A stretch of 64,000 bases of DNA from Deroplatys truncata (taxonomy: Eukaryota > Arthropoda > Insecta > Mantodea > Mantidae): NCBI GenBank assembly GCA_030765065.1, contig CM060985.1:3534001-3598000 (forward strand), written 5' to 3'. Positions within the stretch are counted from its first letter, which is position 1. The number at the start of each line of letters is the position of its first letter. Below, one piece after another: positions 13,183 to 22,289 of this stretch. A model generated the notes under the pieces. That model was not told where the DNA came from. It saw nothing but the letters and a program-made list of their open reading frames with translations, and ran no database searches. The translations under genes were made by a program, and so were the position numbers.

Positions 13183-13350
13183 TCTTTATCAAAGACAATC
13201 TTGACGGCCGTCTTCTGTTGTTCAGATTCTGTATCACTCTGGTGTCCCAGTCTGGCCACGTGTCCTTGCAGATTCCCTGTTTCCAACACATATTGACCAT
13301 GTTCTATCTTACTCAGGAGGATCTGCTCCGTCACTCCAACAATGGCCCAC
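13183..13350 (-). CDS. CDC45: CDC45 exon
   Basis: This 168-bp exon encodes WAIVGVTEQILLSKIEHGQY, then LQGHVARL and a segment ending KIVFDKD across the junction. It matches the WWAIVGLTxQ...LQRHVSR...ISFEYDL region of CDC45. The acceptor is TTTGCAG; the donor GTATCC is weaker. Phases fit on both sides: it receives TG from the upstream exon to complete Trp and passes GA to the exon at 3602-3733. The reading frame runs on past the donor to a stop, but that extension loses all CDC45 similarity. Confidence 0.88.
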
Positions 13351-13422
13351 CTGCAAACATACCCTATTGGAATCAAACCTCACACCCACATGTGGCCGTG
13401 CACTGCATGGAGCTGTACTTAC

Positions 13423-13484
13423 CACAGTAGATCCAGGTTGTCTTTGGACAACTTCCATGCCAACTCAAACATCAGAACAGCACT
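13423..13484 (-). CDS. CDC45: CDC45 exon
   Basis: A 62-bp exon encodes SAVLMFELAWKLSKDNLDLL plus the first two bases of a Trp codon. It corresponds to the SSAMVMFELAW(K/M)LSKD...LLW segment of animal CDC45. It is flanked by acceptor TTTGCAG and donor GTAAGT on the minus strand. The introns on both sides are short (72 and 82 bp), in contrast to the giant introns elsewhere in this gene. Confidence 0.92.
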
Positions 13485-13566
13485 CTGCAAATAGAACATC
13501 TAGTCAGCAAGTTCTGATGCTCATTTGTCAAGTTTTCTGTAAAACACTATGTTAACCAACACTTAC

Positions 13567-13752
13567 AGAGTGTCCATAGTAACTGAACTGAGTGTAGTCA
13601 AACATGAGGCGATCTCTCTTCTCTTCCCAGAGCCGTCTTTCTCTTCTCTTCATTATGGCTTCCTCACCAAGTCGTCTCCGTTTAGCTTGTTGTGATTCTA
13701 TGTCCTCGTCTCCTGACCCAGCATTCGGGTCTTCCTCACTTTCATCCTCTGA
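13567..13752 (-). CDS. CDC45: CDC45 exon with acidic linker
   Basis: This 186-bp exon is in phase 0 at both ends. It begins SEDESEEDPNAGSGDEDIES, continues with a basic stretch (QQAKRRRLGEEAIMKRRERR) and ends LMFDYTQFSYYGHS. The layout, an acidic low-complexity linker, then KRxRLEEE, then RRR(x)WE and (L)FDYxQ(Y/F)xYxG, is typical of CDC45. Acceptor is TTTTTGCAG and donor GTAAGTG. The acidic region varies in length between species. Confidence 0.92.
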
Positions 13753-14076
13753 CTGCAAAAACATTCATTGCTTTAATTCATTCAGAGACAAACTTATACC
13801 AAATTTAAAAAAATCTGACAATCAACATTCACACAATTTTCTCTAGGAATGACAATTTACATGTATAAAGTGATTTTTCTATCCATGTCATGAGTAATGA
13901 TGTGGATCTGAAAATATTTGAAAATAAACAATATGAGCTCTTTACATACACCATTCAGGAAACTACATTCAGCTATTTATACAATAGGTCATTACAGAAA
14001 TGGAAACATTTTATACCATGGTTATTGCAATTTCAATTAAAAAAACACACATGAAATCAATGGACTAATAGTTACA
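13753..14076. other. CDC45 intron, start of the 17.8-kb intron
   Basis: AT-rich unique DNA between the CDC45 acceptor and the Penelope palindrome. No gene or repeat is recognised. Confidence 0.55.
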
Positions 14077-15200
14077 ATTTAAAATAGAGAGTTGAGGGTT
14101 GTTACACTACATCACTATGATATTTTTATTTGAACGCGTTTCGGGAGACGGCTTGTTCCCATCGTCAGCAGTTTCTCTCAACTGATTTTTGCCGGTCATC
14201 GTCTGGGGGATGTGTGTGGTTTGTGGTGTTCTCTGGTGCTGGGCTGATGAACCTCCAAAGGCTGTTGGGTGGCGGCAGTTCGAAATTCATTAGGTGATTC
14301 CTGTGTTTGACAATATGTATTTTTTCCCAGATGTCCAATTCATTGCTGCTGTTGATCGGTTTTAAGAGTTTTATGTTTGGAGTGATATCATGGTTTGAAG
14401 ACCAGAAATGATGTGCTACTGCTGATTTATCTTGCTGCTTTTGGTAAATGCATCTCATATGCTCTTTAAGTCTTATTTCAAGATTTCTTTTGGTTCTTCC
14501 TATGTATACCAGGTTACATTCATTACAATCAATTTGATATATACCAGCTGATTTATCGTTGAGGATAGGATCTTTTGTTCTGTTGCACAGTAGTTTCTGT
14601 ATATTGTGGTTATTCTGTGGAGACAGGGTGGTGATGTATTTTTTGAAAATCCTTTGAAATTTATGATGTGTCCAAGGGTGATAAGTGAATTTTCTATATG
14701 CTTGTGATTTTTGTTGTCTGAGTAACGTAGTCATTTGTTGGATGTATTTCTGTCTTTCAAACCTTTTTATCTTCTTATCTATTGTTTTTTCCTGGTATCC
14801 ATTCATAGTGGCTATGTTGATAATGTGTTGGTATTCTTTCTGGTATTCCTCTTTCTCCATTGGTATATGTACTAACCTGTTTGTAATACTATTTAAAATT
14901 GCATGTTTGTGGCTTGTAGGATTGTAGCTATTATTTTTAATATAGTTTTCTGTGTGCGTTGGTTTTCTGTAAATGCCGAACATTAGTTTGTTGTGTGCAT
15001 TATTTCTGATGATCCTGATGTCTAGGTAAGGTAATTGGCCATTTTCTTCTTTTACCATTGTGAATTTTATAGATTTTTTTTGTAAATTTAATAATTTCAA
15101 AGCATCTTCTGAAAGTTTTTTTGGAACAATAGCAAAAATATCATCTACATACCTATACCAGGTTTTGAATAGATGTGGGAAAGATTTAGTAATATGGGAT
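14077..15200 (-). mobile_element. Penelope-like element, left arm of a head-to-head palindrome
   Basis: The outer end (AATTTAAAATAGAGAGTTGAG on plus) is shared, inverted, with the outer end of the right arm near 20956-20976. The arm contains the RT 3' half, a GIY-YIG domain, a hammerhead-type motif (14133-14168) and a short tail. It is 5'-truncated at the palindrome centre (spacer 15201-15237), so the N-terminal part of the RT is missing. Confidence 0.9.
14133..14168 (-). ncRNA. hammerhead-type ribozyme motif of a Penelope-like element
   Basis: On the minus strand the core reads CTGACGA, then a GGGA...TCCC stem with a 10-nt loop, then GAAAC and GCGTT. This is the conserved CUGANGA-stem II-GAAA arrangement of hammerhead ribozymes, which are known from Penelope-like elements. 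It lies just after the GIY-YIG ORF. The same 36-nt block is present in the two other PLE tails in this window. Stems I and III are short, so activity is uncertain. Confidence 0.7.
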
Positions 15201-15240
15201 TTATTTTTAGCAGAACTATATATGAGCCATTTTGAGTCCC
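14165..15240 (-). CDS. Penelope-like RT / GIY-YIG endonuclease, 5'-truncated
   Basis: Penelope-like elements encode a telomerase-related RT joined to a GIY-YIG nuclease. The visible frame has the RT active-site motif RYVDDIFAIVP, followed by LPYLDIRIIRNN and FGIYRKPTHT, the linker TYHPW, and the nuclease core GIYQIDCNECNLVYIGRT with KRNLEIRLKEH. The stop lies at 14165. The frame extends past the palindrome centre to 15376, but that extension is antisense of the other arm and is not native protein. RT motifs upstream of YVDD are missing, so it should be inactive, although the remaining frame is intact and therefore young. Confidence 0.88.
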
Positions 15241-15893
15241 ATATTACTAAATCTTTCCCACATCTATTCAAAACCTGGTATAGGTATGTAGATGATATTT
15301 TTGCTATTGTTCCAAAAAAACTTTCAGAAAATGCTTTGAAATTATTAAATTTACAAAAAAGATCTATAAAATTCACAATGGTAAAAGAAGAAAATGACCA
15401 ATTACCTTACCTAGACATCAGGATCATCAGAAATAATGCACACAACAAACTAACGTTCGGCATTTACAGAAAACCAACGCACACAGAAAACTATATTAAA
15501 AACAATAGCTACAATCCTACAAACCACAAACATGCAATTTTAAATAGTATTACAAACAGGTTAGTACATATACCAATGGAGAAAGAGGAATACCAGAAAG
15601 AATACCAACACATTATCCACATAGCCACTATGAATGGATACCAGAAAAAAACAATAGATAAGAAGATAAAAAGGTTTGAAAGACAGAAATACATCCAACA
15701 AATGACTACGTTACTCAGACAACAAAAACCACAAGCATATAGAAAATTCACTTATCACCCTTGGACACATCATAAATTTCAAAGGATTTTCAAAAAATAC
15801 AACATCACCCTGTCTCCACAGAATAACCACAATATACAGAAACTACTGTGCAACAGAACAAAAGATCCTATCCCCAACGATAAATCAGCTGGT
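15238..15893 (+). pseudogene. Penelope-like element, right arm, part 1 (RT)
   Basis: An inverted near-copy of the left arm on the plus strand. It encodes RYVDDIFAIVPKKLS through TYHPWTHHKF and stops at NDKSAG where an LTR retrotransposon is inserted. Sequence resumes at 20506 after a TGGT target duplication. Only a few substitutions separate the arms, so the palindrome is recent or kept similar by gene conversion. Confidence 0.88.
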
Positions 15894-16900
15894 TGAAGGT
15901 GGTATCATTTTTTGTTATATTTATTTGTTGTTGAGCCCCACGTTTTGGAAGCCAATTTGCGACGGTATTACTTATGTTTGGGTATGTGTGTTTACTCCAC
16001 GTGTTCAAGCCAATTTGTGACGTGATTCTTTGTTAAGTTTGTAGCTCCATCTGGTGTTAGCAATTTGCGGTAGTATTAGTGTTTGTTTGAAAGAATGCTA
16101 CTGTTATTTTATTTAATTTGGTTTACTGTCCTCCGGCTAGCTATGATCTTTTTTGGTCGAGCACATCTCTTTATACAGGTTGTGTAAACGGAAAGGAATC
16201 TTTTATCCAAAGATAACACTGATGAAAGAATTTCTTTTATACTTTTATTGTCGAACACTTTCACTATCACATTTACACATTGATCTAGACACTCGCCAAA
16301 CTGAAACTGTTATAATAACTTCATTACTGATCATTCTTAATTCGCGTACTTCAACTTTTTGTATAATTAACTTTACAATACTTGAGATTTTTCATAACTC
16401 TGATACGCGTAACTTGCGAATCGATAGCCGACGTGTAATATTTCTGCTGGACTGAAGGCGACATGTAGCATACAAATATTTTCGACGAACTGACAGGGTC
16501 TATCTCTAACCTAGCCCTTTTTATACTCCTACACCCCGATATGCCTAAAGATTATAACTGAGCTGCAATTGGCTAATAAAACGCGCCAACACTAGCGTCT
16601 ATTTTTAAATCCAATGAAAATTATGAATACATATGCTCTAGGTATAATGTTCCAGCAAATTCTAAAGGAAAAACGCGCCAACATTACGTAACTTCCTCGT
16701 CTCTAATAATGATAAACAGCTCACCCCCTCGCTGCATTATTGCACGCTATTATTGTCAGTTTCAGTAAGGCCGTATAAACTTACTTCTCAACAATAATTA
16801 CAATAAACAAATATCTCAAATTAATGTCACACAAAAATGCATATTCATACTATAATCATTCTTTACATTTAAATAATTTATGATACAAATTACTGCATCA
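15894..16900 (-). repeat. 3' LTR of the element at 15894-20505
   Basis: The plus-strand sequence starts TGAAGGTGGTATC and ends TACTGCATCA. It matches the right LTR with only a few substitutions and small indels (for example a 3-bp difference after GGTATTACTTAT). On minus a TATA box (TATAAAAAGG) lies at 16516-16525. A degenerate PBS-like motif (GAGCCCCACGTTTTGGAAGC) lies inside the LTR at about 15934-15953. Confidence 0.92.
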
Positions 16901-17187
16901 TATGTCCCACTAGAAACATAATTATACATATTTACAACTTGTTTGGAAATTTTATAATTGGGTTTTTAGTCTCCTAAATCTTGGAACACACGCTATCACT
17001 TTCACTTAACACTTCACACGTATTTAACACATGACATATGTTTTTCCTTTATCTTGCCACTACTTACTGGCTCTGGTCTAATGTGTTTAGACATTAATCT
17101 GACATTACAATTTTTTTTTTTTTTATAGCAAATACTGTACCCTGAATTATTTAGTTACTGTTACAAAATTGGTTTACTCTCTTATAT

Positions 17188-17689
17188 TGTCGTAGCCTCT
17201 CTACAAAATACTACTCAGAAACAGACAGGGGAACACTCACTTGCAAGAGGTACGGGTAAATTAAACAAGATCTGCACATGGCGAGGCTACGACGGGGAAC
17301 GCAGCTAAGTTAACTACTAAATAATTGCTATTTCAAAATAATACCTGGCTTAAGGGAAAGGCAGGACACTACACTACCATAAATGACCAAACAAGCAAAT
17401 AGATGGCTAACAGTTTAATGAGATAAAGACAGATACTTACATTATTTTCCCATTGTCTGTCGGCGAGGACATCGTGCTTTAGCACGAAGAAAGCACTTGC
17501 ACGTTTTTCCTACTCGGGGCTTGCTTACTGACTCTTTCTCAAAAACACGCTAACTCTCAAGCGTCACTGACGCTATCCCTTCCCCTAACACTTAGTTCCC
17601 CCTCACTTACCCCTACTCCCAGACAAACTGCCGTCTCGGATCTCGGTGCCCAGAGAGTCGTGTATCCTATTATCTGTGCATACGCCACA
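17188..17689. mobile_element. solo LTR (about 502 bp) nested in the LTR element
   Basis: The sibling element at 27080-31207 lacks this block. The sequence starts TGTCGTAGCC, ends CGCCACA and is flanked by ATAT on both sides (17184-17187 and 17690-17693). Removing it restores the sibling's sequence. TG...CA ends with a 4-bp duplication and no internal gene indicate a solo LTR. The terminal TCGTAGCCTC is repeated inverted (GAGGCTACGA) about 90 bp inside. Confidence 0.7.
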
Positions 17690-18120
17690 ATATTGTTGAC
17701 AAAAATTTATGCATTCAAGAATTTTTTTAATTATTAAACATATTTACCAAAAAATATTCACCCTCTACATAAATATATTTACATCTCTTAAATCTAGACA
17801 CTGTTTCACATTTTTCTGTTTGTTACATAAGTATCTGTTTTTAATTATTTTACCCTATTTTTGTTGTTTTGTACATTATATTAACAATACTCTTGGAATT
17901 ATATTTACGTACATTTACTTTAATATAACATTATGCTTCATTTCAAATGCTATTACAGTTACTAAAAAAATGTTATTTTCCTTTTAAACATTTAGTTATG
18001 TCCAAAATTTATTTCTCCTTTCTTATGACATACATACATAATTAACCCTCTTACGTTCCAATACATTTCTCTGCAAGTCATCTTTAACTATCCAGCATTT
18101 ACTTTACATCTCATTGCTAT

Positions 18121-18840
18121 TCACCCTCCTGGATCAAATTGTCTGTGGCTAATCATTACTCGTAGCCATATCCTAACCTTCCAAAATTTGTTCATGAATC
18201 GCCTCTTATATTCATATGATATTTCGTTCCCTGATAACATTTGAAAACAATCTAAAGTTCTCTGAACCACACGTCTTTTAACAACTATCATTTTCAATTC
18301 TTCTACTATCTCTTTAATCTGAGAATACTCTGACAAATCTGTCATAAACTGTACTGGATTGGAGTTATCATTCTGAACAGCTTGGTACTTGTTAATTTCA
18401 GAAGTTAGCTTTTGATTATTTATAGGCAAAACTATAACTTTTTCGTACGATTTGTTTCTTTGCATTTCTGATTCTTTCTGAATTTCAGATATCTCCCCTC
18501 TGAAATTAACTTGCGCCTGATTCACATCTACATTCATAACCTCTTTCATCTCTCTTATCTCACTTGAAATATTACTCATTCTACTACCTGACTCTGTACA
18601 TTCTACATCAACATGTTCACTTTTAGTATTAACCTCACTTTCTTTGTTACCTATTTCCCTGCTCATATCTAACATTTTCTTTGAAATTTCTCCTACCTTA
18701 CTTGCTATTACTTCCTCATTTTCATCTCTCATTTTTGGCATACTACTATCTAGCTTCATAACTTTCTTTTCAATTTCTTCCCTGCTTTGATCTACTTTTT
18801 GCTCTAATATCTCATTACTCCTACCAATATCTTCACTCAA
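18121..18840 (-). CDS. gag-like coiled-coil protein of the non-autonomous LTR element
   Basis: A 239-codon frame is rich in Glu, Lys and Ser and has heptad-like patterns (NEILEQKVDQSREEIEKKV, MRDENEEVIASKVGEISKK) over residues 1-150, suggesting a long coiled coil. The C-terminal part (DLSEYSQIKEIVEELKM, then EISYEYKRRFMNKFWKVRI) resembles the end of a Gypsy-type Gag capsid domain. No CCHC knuckle or protease follows. It is homologous to the 315-codon frame at 28889-29836 but shorter at its start because of the Penelope insertion and other changes. Gag assignment is inference from position and weak similarity. Confidence 0.6.
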   Translation of the reverse strand: MSEDIGRSNEILEQKVDQSREEIEKKVMKLDSSMPKMRDENEEVIASKVGEISKKMLDMSREIGNKESEVNTKSEHVDVECTESGSRMSNISSEIREMKEVMNVDVNQAQVNFRGEISEIQKESEMQRNKSYEKVIVLPINNQKLTSEINKYQAVQNDNSNPVQFMTDLSEYSQIKEIVEELKMIVVKRRVVQRTLDCFQMLSGNEISYEYKRRFMNKFWKVRIWLRVMISHRQFDPGG

Positions 18841-18934
18841 TTCCCTATGATTTTTTTTATAGCTTCACTCATTTGATCTAATTTCCTTTCTAATCTCTCA
18901 CCAAAATTTCTCAGCATTTCCATCATCAATATTA

Positions 18935-18974
18935 TAGTGATGTAGTGTAACAACCCTCAACTCTCTATTTTAAA
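18935..18974 (+). mobile_element. 40-bp ultra-truncated Penelope insertion with 16-bp target duplication
   Basis: The inserted 40 bp equals the extreme 3' tail of the Penelope copy at 20506-20976 (TAGTGATGTAGTGTAACAAC, then CCTCAACTCTCTATTTTAAA). It is bounded by a perfect 16-bp duplication, TCCATCATCAATATTA, at 18919-18934 and 18975-18990. It lies in the internal region of the LTR element, upstream of its gag-like frame. Confidence 0.88.
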
Positions 18975-19470
18975 TCCATCATCAATATTAACATTTCCTG
19001 CTGTTCTATTCTCACTTCCTGCACTAACATTTCCTCCCTCAAATTCTACAGTGTTTGAGCTATTTTCTGTAACCTGTATTGAATTACAGCTAACTGTTTC
19101 ACTATCCCTTTCCATCATTGTTTCTTGTTTTACACTTTTTTTTTTAGAATTAAAATCACACTTTTCTAACCTTTCTGATGCTATCTGCTGATGTTGCTTT
19201 GATGTCCAGCTGTCTGCCCCTCTCTCCTAGATTTGTATGTCGCTTCTGCGTCGTATTATGATGAATCTACGTCATTTTGGTGTCCTGTAGTTGAATTCCC
19301 CTGTTGCCTTTTAATCTCGGAATTATGATGTCCACTCATCCGCGTAGTCTGTCGTCCCTGTAGTTGTTTCTGGAATCTGCGTCTTGTAATTCAGTTCACT
19401 TCTCCATTCGCTCCACGTCCTGGTTCCTTTGCTCCTTTCCTGGTTATTCTGCTCCTTTCCTGGTCATTCT

Positions 19471-19493
19471 GCCCCACATTCTGGGTGCCAATT
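19471..19493 (-). promoter_or_regulatory. tRNA primer-binding site of the LTR element
   Basis: Immediately inside the 5' LTR the minus strand reads TTGGCACCCAGAATGTGGGG. This resembles the binding site for the 3' end of a tRNA-Lys (GCCCCACGTT...GCCA), with differences in the middle. The other LTR element has the same site with ACG in place of ATG. Confidence 0.7.
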
Positions 19494-20505
19494 TGAAGGT
19501 GGTATCATTTTTTGTTATATTTATTTGTTGTTGAGCCCCACGTTTTGGAAGCCAATTTGCGACGGTATTACTTATAATGTTTGGGTATGTGTGTTTACTC
19601 CACGTGTTGAAGCCATTTTGTGACGTGATTCTTTGTTAAGTTTGTAGCTCCATCTGGTGTTAGCAATTTGTGGTAGTATTAGTGTTTGTTTGAAAGAATG
19701 CTACTGTTATTTTATTTAATTTTGGTTTACTGTCCTCCGGCTAGCTATGATCTTTTTTGGTCGAGCACATCTCTTTATACAGGTTGTGTAAACGGAAAGG
19801 AATCTTTTACCCAAAGATAACACTGATGAAAGAATTTCTTTTATACTTTTATTGTCGAACACTTTCACTATCACATTTACACATTGATCTAGACACTCGC
19901 CAAACTGAAACTGTTATAATAACTTCATTACTGATCATTCTTAATTCGCGTACTTCAACTTTTTGTATAATTAACTTTACAATACTTGAGATTTTTCATA
20001 ACTCTGATACGCGTAACTTGCGAATCGATAGCCGACGTGTAATATTTCTGCTGGACTGAAGGCGACATGTAGCATACAAATATTTTCGACGAACTGACAG
20101 GGTCTATCTCTAACCTAGCCCTTTTTATACTCCTACACCCCGATATGCCTAAAGATTATAACTGAGCTGCAATTGGCTAATAAAACGCGCCAACATTAGC
20201 GTCTATTTTTATATCCAATGAAAATTATGAATACATATGCTCTAGGTATAATGTTCCAGCAAATTATAAAGGAAAAACGCGCCAACATTACGTAACTTCC
20301 TCGTCTCTAATAATGATAAACAGCTTACCCCCCTCGCTGCATTATTGCACGCTATTATTGTCAGTTTCAGTAAGGCCGTATAAACTTACTTCTCAACAAT
20401 AATTACAATAAACAAATATCTCAAATTAATGTCACACAAAAATGCATATTCATACTATAATCATTCTTTACATTTAAATAATTTATGATACAAATTACTG
20501 CATCA
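19494..20505 (-). repeat. 5' LTR of the element at 15894-20505
   Basis: Matches the left LTR. On minus the TATA box (TATAAAAAGG) lies at 20120-20129, with GGGCTAGG just downstream, which gives the likely promoter. The right edge CATCA is followed by the TGGT duplication and then Penelope sequence. Confidence 0.92.
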
Positions 20506-20976
20506 TGGTATATATCAAATTGATTGTAATGAATGTAACCTGGTATACATAGGAAGAACCAAAAGAAATCTTGAAATAAGACTTAAAGAGCATATGAGAT
20601 GCATTTACCAAAAGCAGCAAGATAAATCAGCAGTAGCACATCATTTCTGGTCTTCAAACCATGATATCACTCCAAACATAAAACTCTTAAAACCGATCAA
20701 CAGCAGCAATGAATTGGACATCTGGGAAAAAATACATATTGTCAAACACAGGAATCACCTAATGAATTTCGAACTGCCGCCACCCAACAGCCTTTGGAGG
20801 TTCATCAGCCCAGCACCAGAGAACACCACAAACCACACACATCCCCCAGACGATGACCGGCAAAAATCAGTTGAGAGAAAATGCTGACGATGGGAACAAG
20901 CCGTCTCCCGAAACGCGTTGAAGTAAGAATATCATAGTGATGTAGTGTAACAACCCTCAACTCTCTATTTTAAATT
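20506..20976 (+). pseudogene. Penelope-like element, right arm, part 2 (GIY-YIG and tail)
   Basis: This continues the frame interrupted at 15893. It encodes YQIDCNECNLVYIGRTKRNL, then HMRCIYQKQQDKSAVAHHFW and a stop at about 20887, followed by the hammerhead-type motif and the tail ending CTCTCTATTTTAAATT. Joined conceptually across the LTR insertion it is a 5'-truncated Penelope copy like the left arm. Confidence 0.9.
20884..20919 (+). ncRNA. hammerhead-type ribozyme motif (right Penelope arm)
   Basis: The same CTGACGA, GGGA/TCCC stem and GAAAC core as at 14133-14168, identical over the 36-nt block. It sits directly after the end of the GIY-YIG frame. Confidence 0.7.
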
Positions 20977-22289
20977 ATGACACATCACTGTTACCAGCTT
21001 CTAAATCTTCAAAATTAGTCAATAATAGTTACAATATCATAAAAAGCTCTACCAATATGTATATACCACAAATAAATATTGTAACATACGGAATTAAAGT
21101 GTACCTATATTACACATAGCTATAACCTTACCAGAAGTATACACAGTTTCTCATTATTCAAAAGAAAAGTTGTTACAAAACATTATATAGCAAAACTTCC
21201 AAGTTTATACAAAAAAAATAGTCCTAGTGTACGTGTGTGTTATGTAACTGATAATATCATGTTATGTTTGTGTTAGAATCTTACTACATATAACTGTACA
21301 TTGTATGAGCAGCCTGTTCAAGGACATCTAACTAAAATAAACAAAAAAAAAATTCCATTATCACAAGTATAAAACCACATAAAGAAACATTTGTAATTTT
21401 AAAAATAAATTACAGAAAATTAATAAAAAGAAATCTAAATCAAAATACAATATATAACACTTAACAAGTTCACATGCAGCCTGTTTGCTGGACATCAGAC
21501 AATGTTGGTTTAACTTGCAAATTATTCCATTACTTTTTAATGTATCTGAATGAAACAAAACGCATTATTCACTGAAATTGTAATAACCAGTGAGGATAAA
21601 CTACTATCATATTGCTGAAAGAAGCTTTATTTATTTATTTTTAAACTGAAGTAATTTTGGCACATTACACAGAGAAGCTTGCAGCAAAGAGAGTACCATC
21701 ATTCATCCTCCGTCATGTTGTGTAACATTCACTTCCAAACACAGATAGTTGCAATATATTAGACTGCAGTGCTCATCACATGAACAAACTGCTACACAAA
21801 TGATACAAAACAACCATTCCATCTGCGATGGCTAAGGAATTAACAATATTACAAAAACAGCTTCAAATCTTGCAAATAATGAATGTGGTAACAACAAAAT
21901 TCAACAATATAATAAGAGATCCCACAGAACAAAGTAAACTATTTAATATTAGCTTTACTGAAAAAAAAAAATATATATATAAATAAAAAAATTGTATTTG
22001 ATGGTGTACACCAGAGCAATATTTATGTTAAAATTACACACAAAAGTCATGTGCAAGTGAAGGAGAATTACTCAAATACACTTACTGTAAAATATGATTC
22101 ACTATTAGCACCCTCATATTCATAATATACAAAATGGGAAAATTATTGCATACACTACTTCTTCATTAAATACTGGACAAGGGACATTTACACACAACAA
22201 TATAAACATTAACCTAAAGACAACAGAACTGAAATCCAGCTCAAATTTAATACAAATGAACAAGAAAGTAATGAAGCTTCTTATGAATG
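20977..22289. other. CDC45 intron, AT-rich, nothing recognised
   Basis: Very AT-rich DNA with poly-A tracts and a short (AT)n near 21972-21990. No ORF or exon was found. Confidence 0.55.

Larger units (their letters stand above)
15894..20505 (-). mobile_element. non-autonomous Ty3/Gypsy-like LTR retrotransposon inside the Penelope arm
   Basis: Two nearly identical LTRs of about 1.01 kb (15894-16900 and 19494-20505) begin TG and end CA and flank 2.6 kb. The 4-bp duplication TGGT (15890-15893 and 20506-20509) marks the insertion. The PBS next to the right LTR (19471-19493) and the gag-like frame show transcription leftward, so the right LTR is the 5' LTR. No protease, RT or integrase is present, so it would need proteins in trans. 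The internal region carries a solo LTR (17188-17689) and a 40-bp Penelope insertion (18935-18974). The related element at 27080-31207 shares the same layout. Confidence 0.9.

Noticed and set aside
15060..15376. Frames crossing the Penelope palindrome centre as one long protein
   Set aside because: They join sense codons of one arm to antisense of the other; native homology stops at the spacer 15201-15237.
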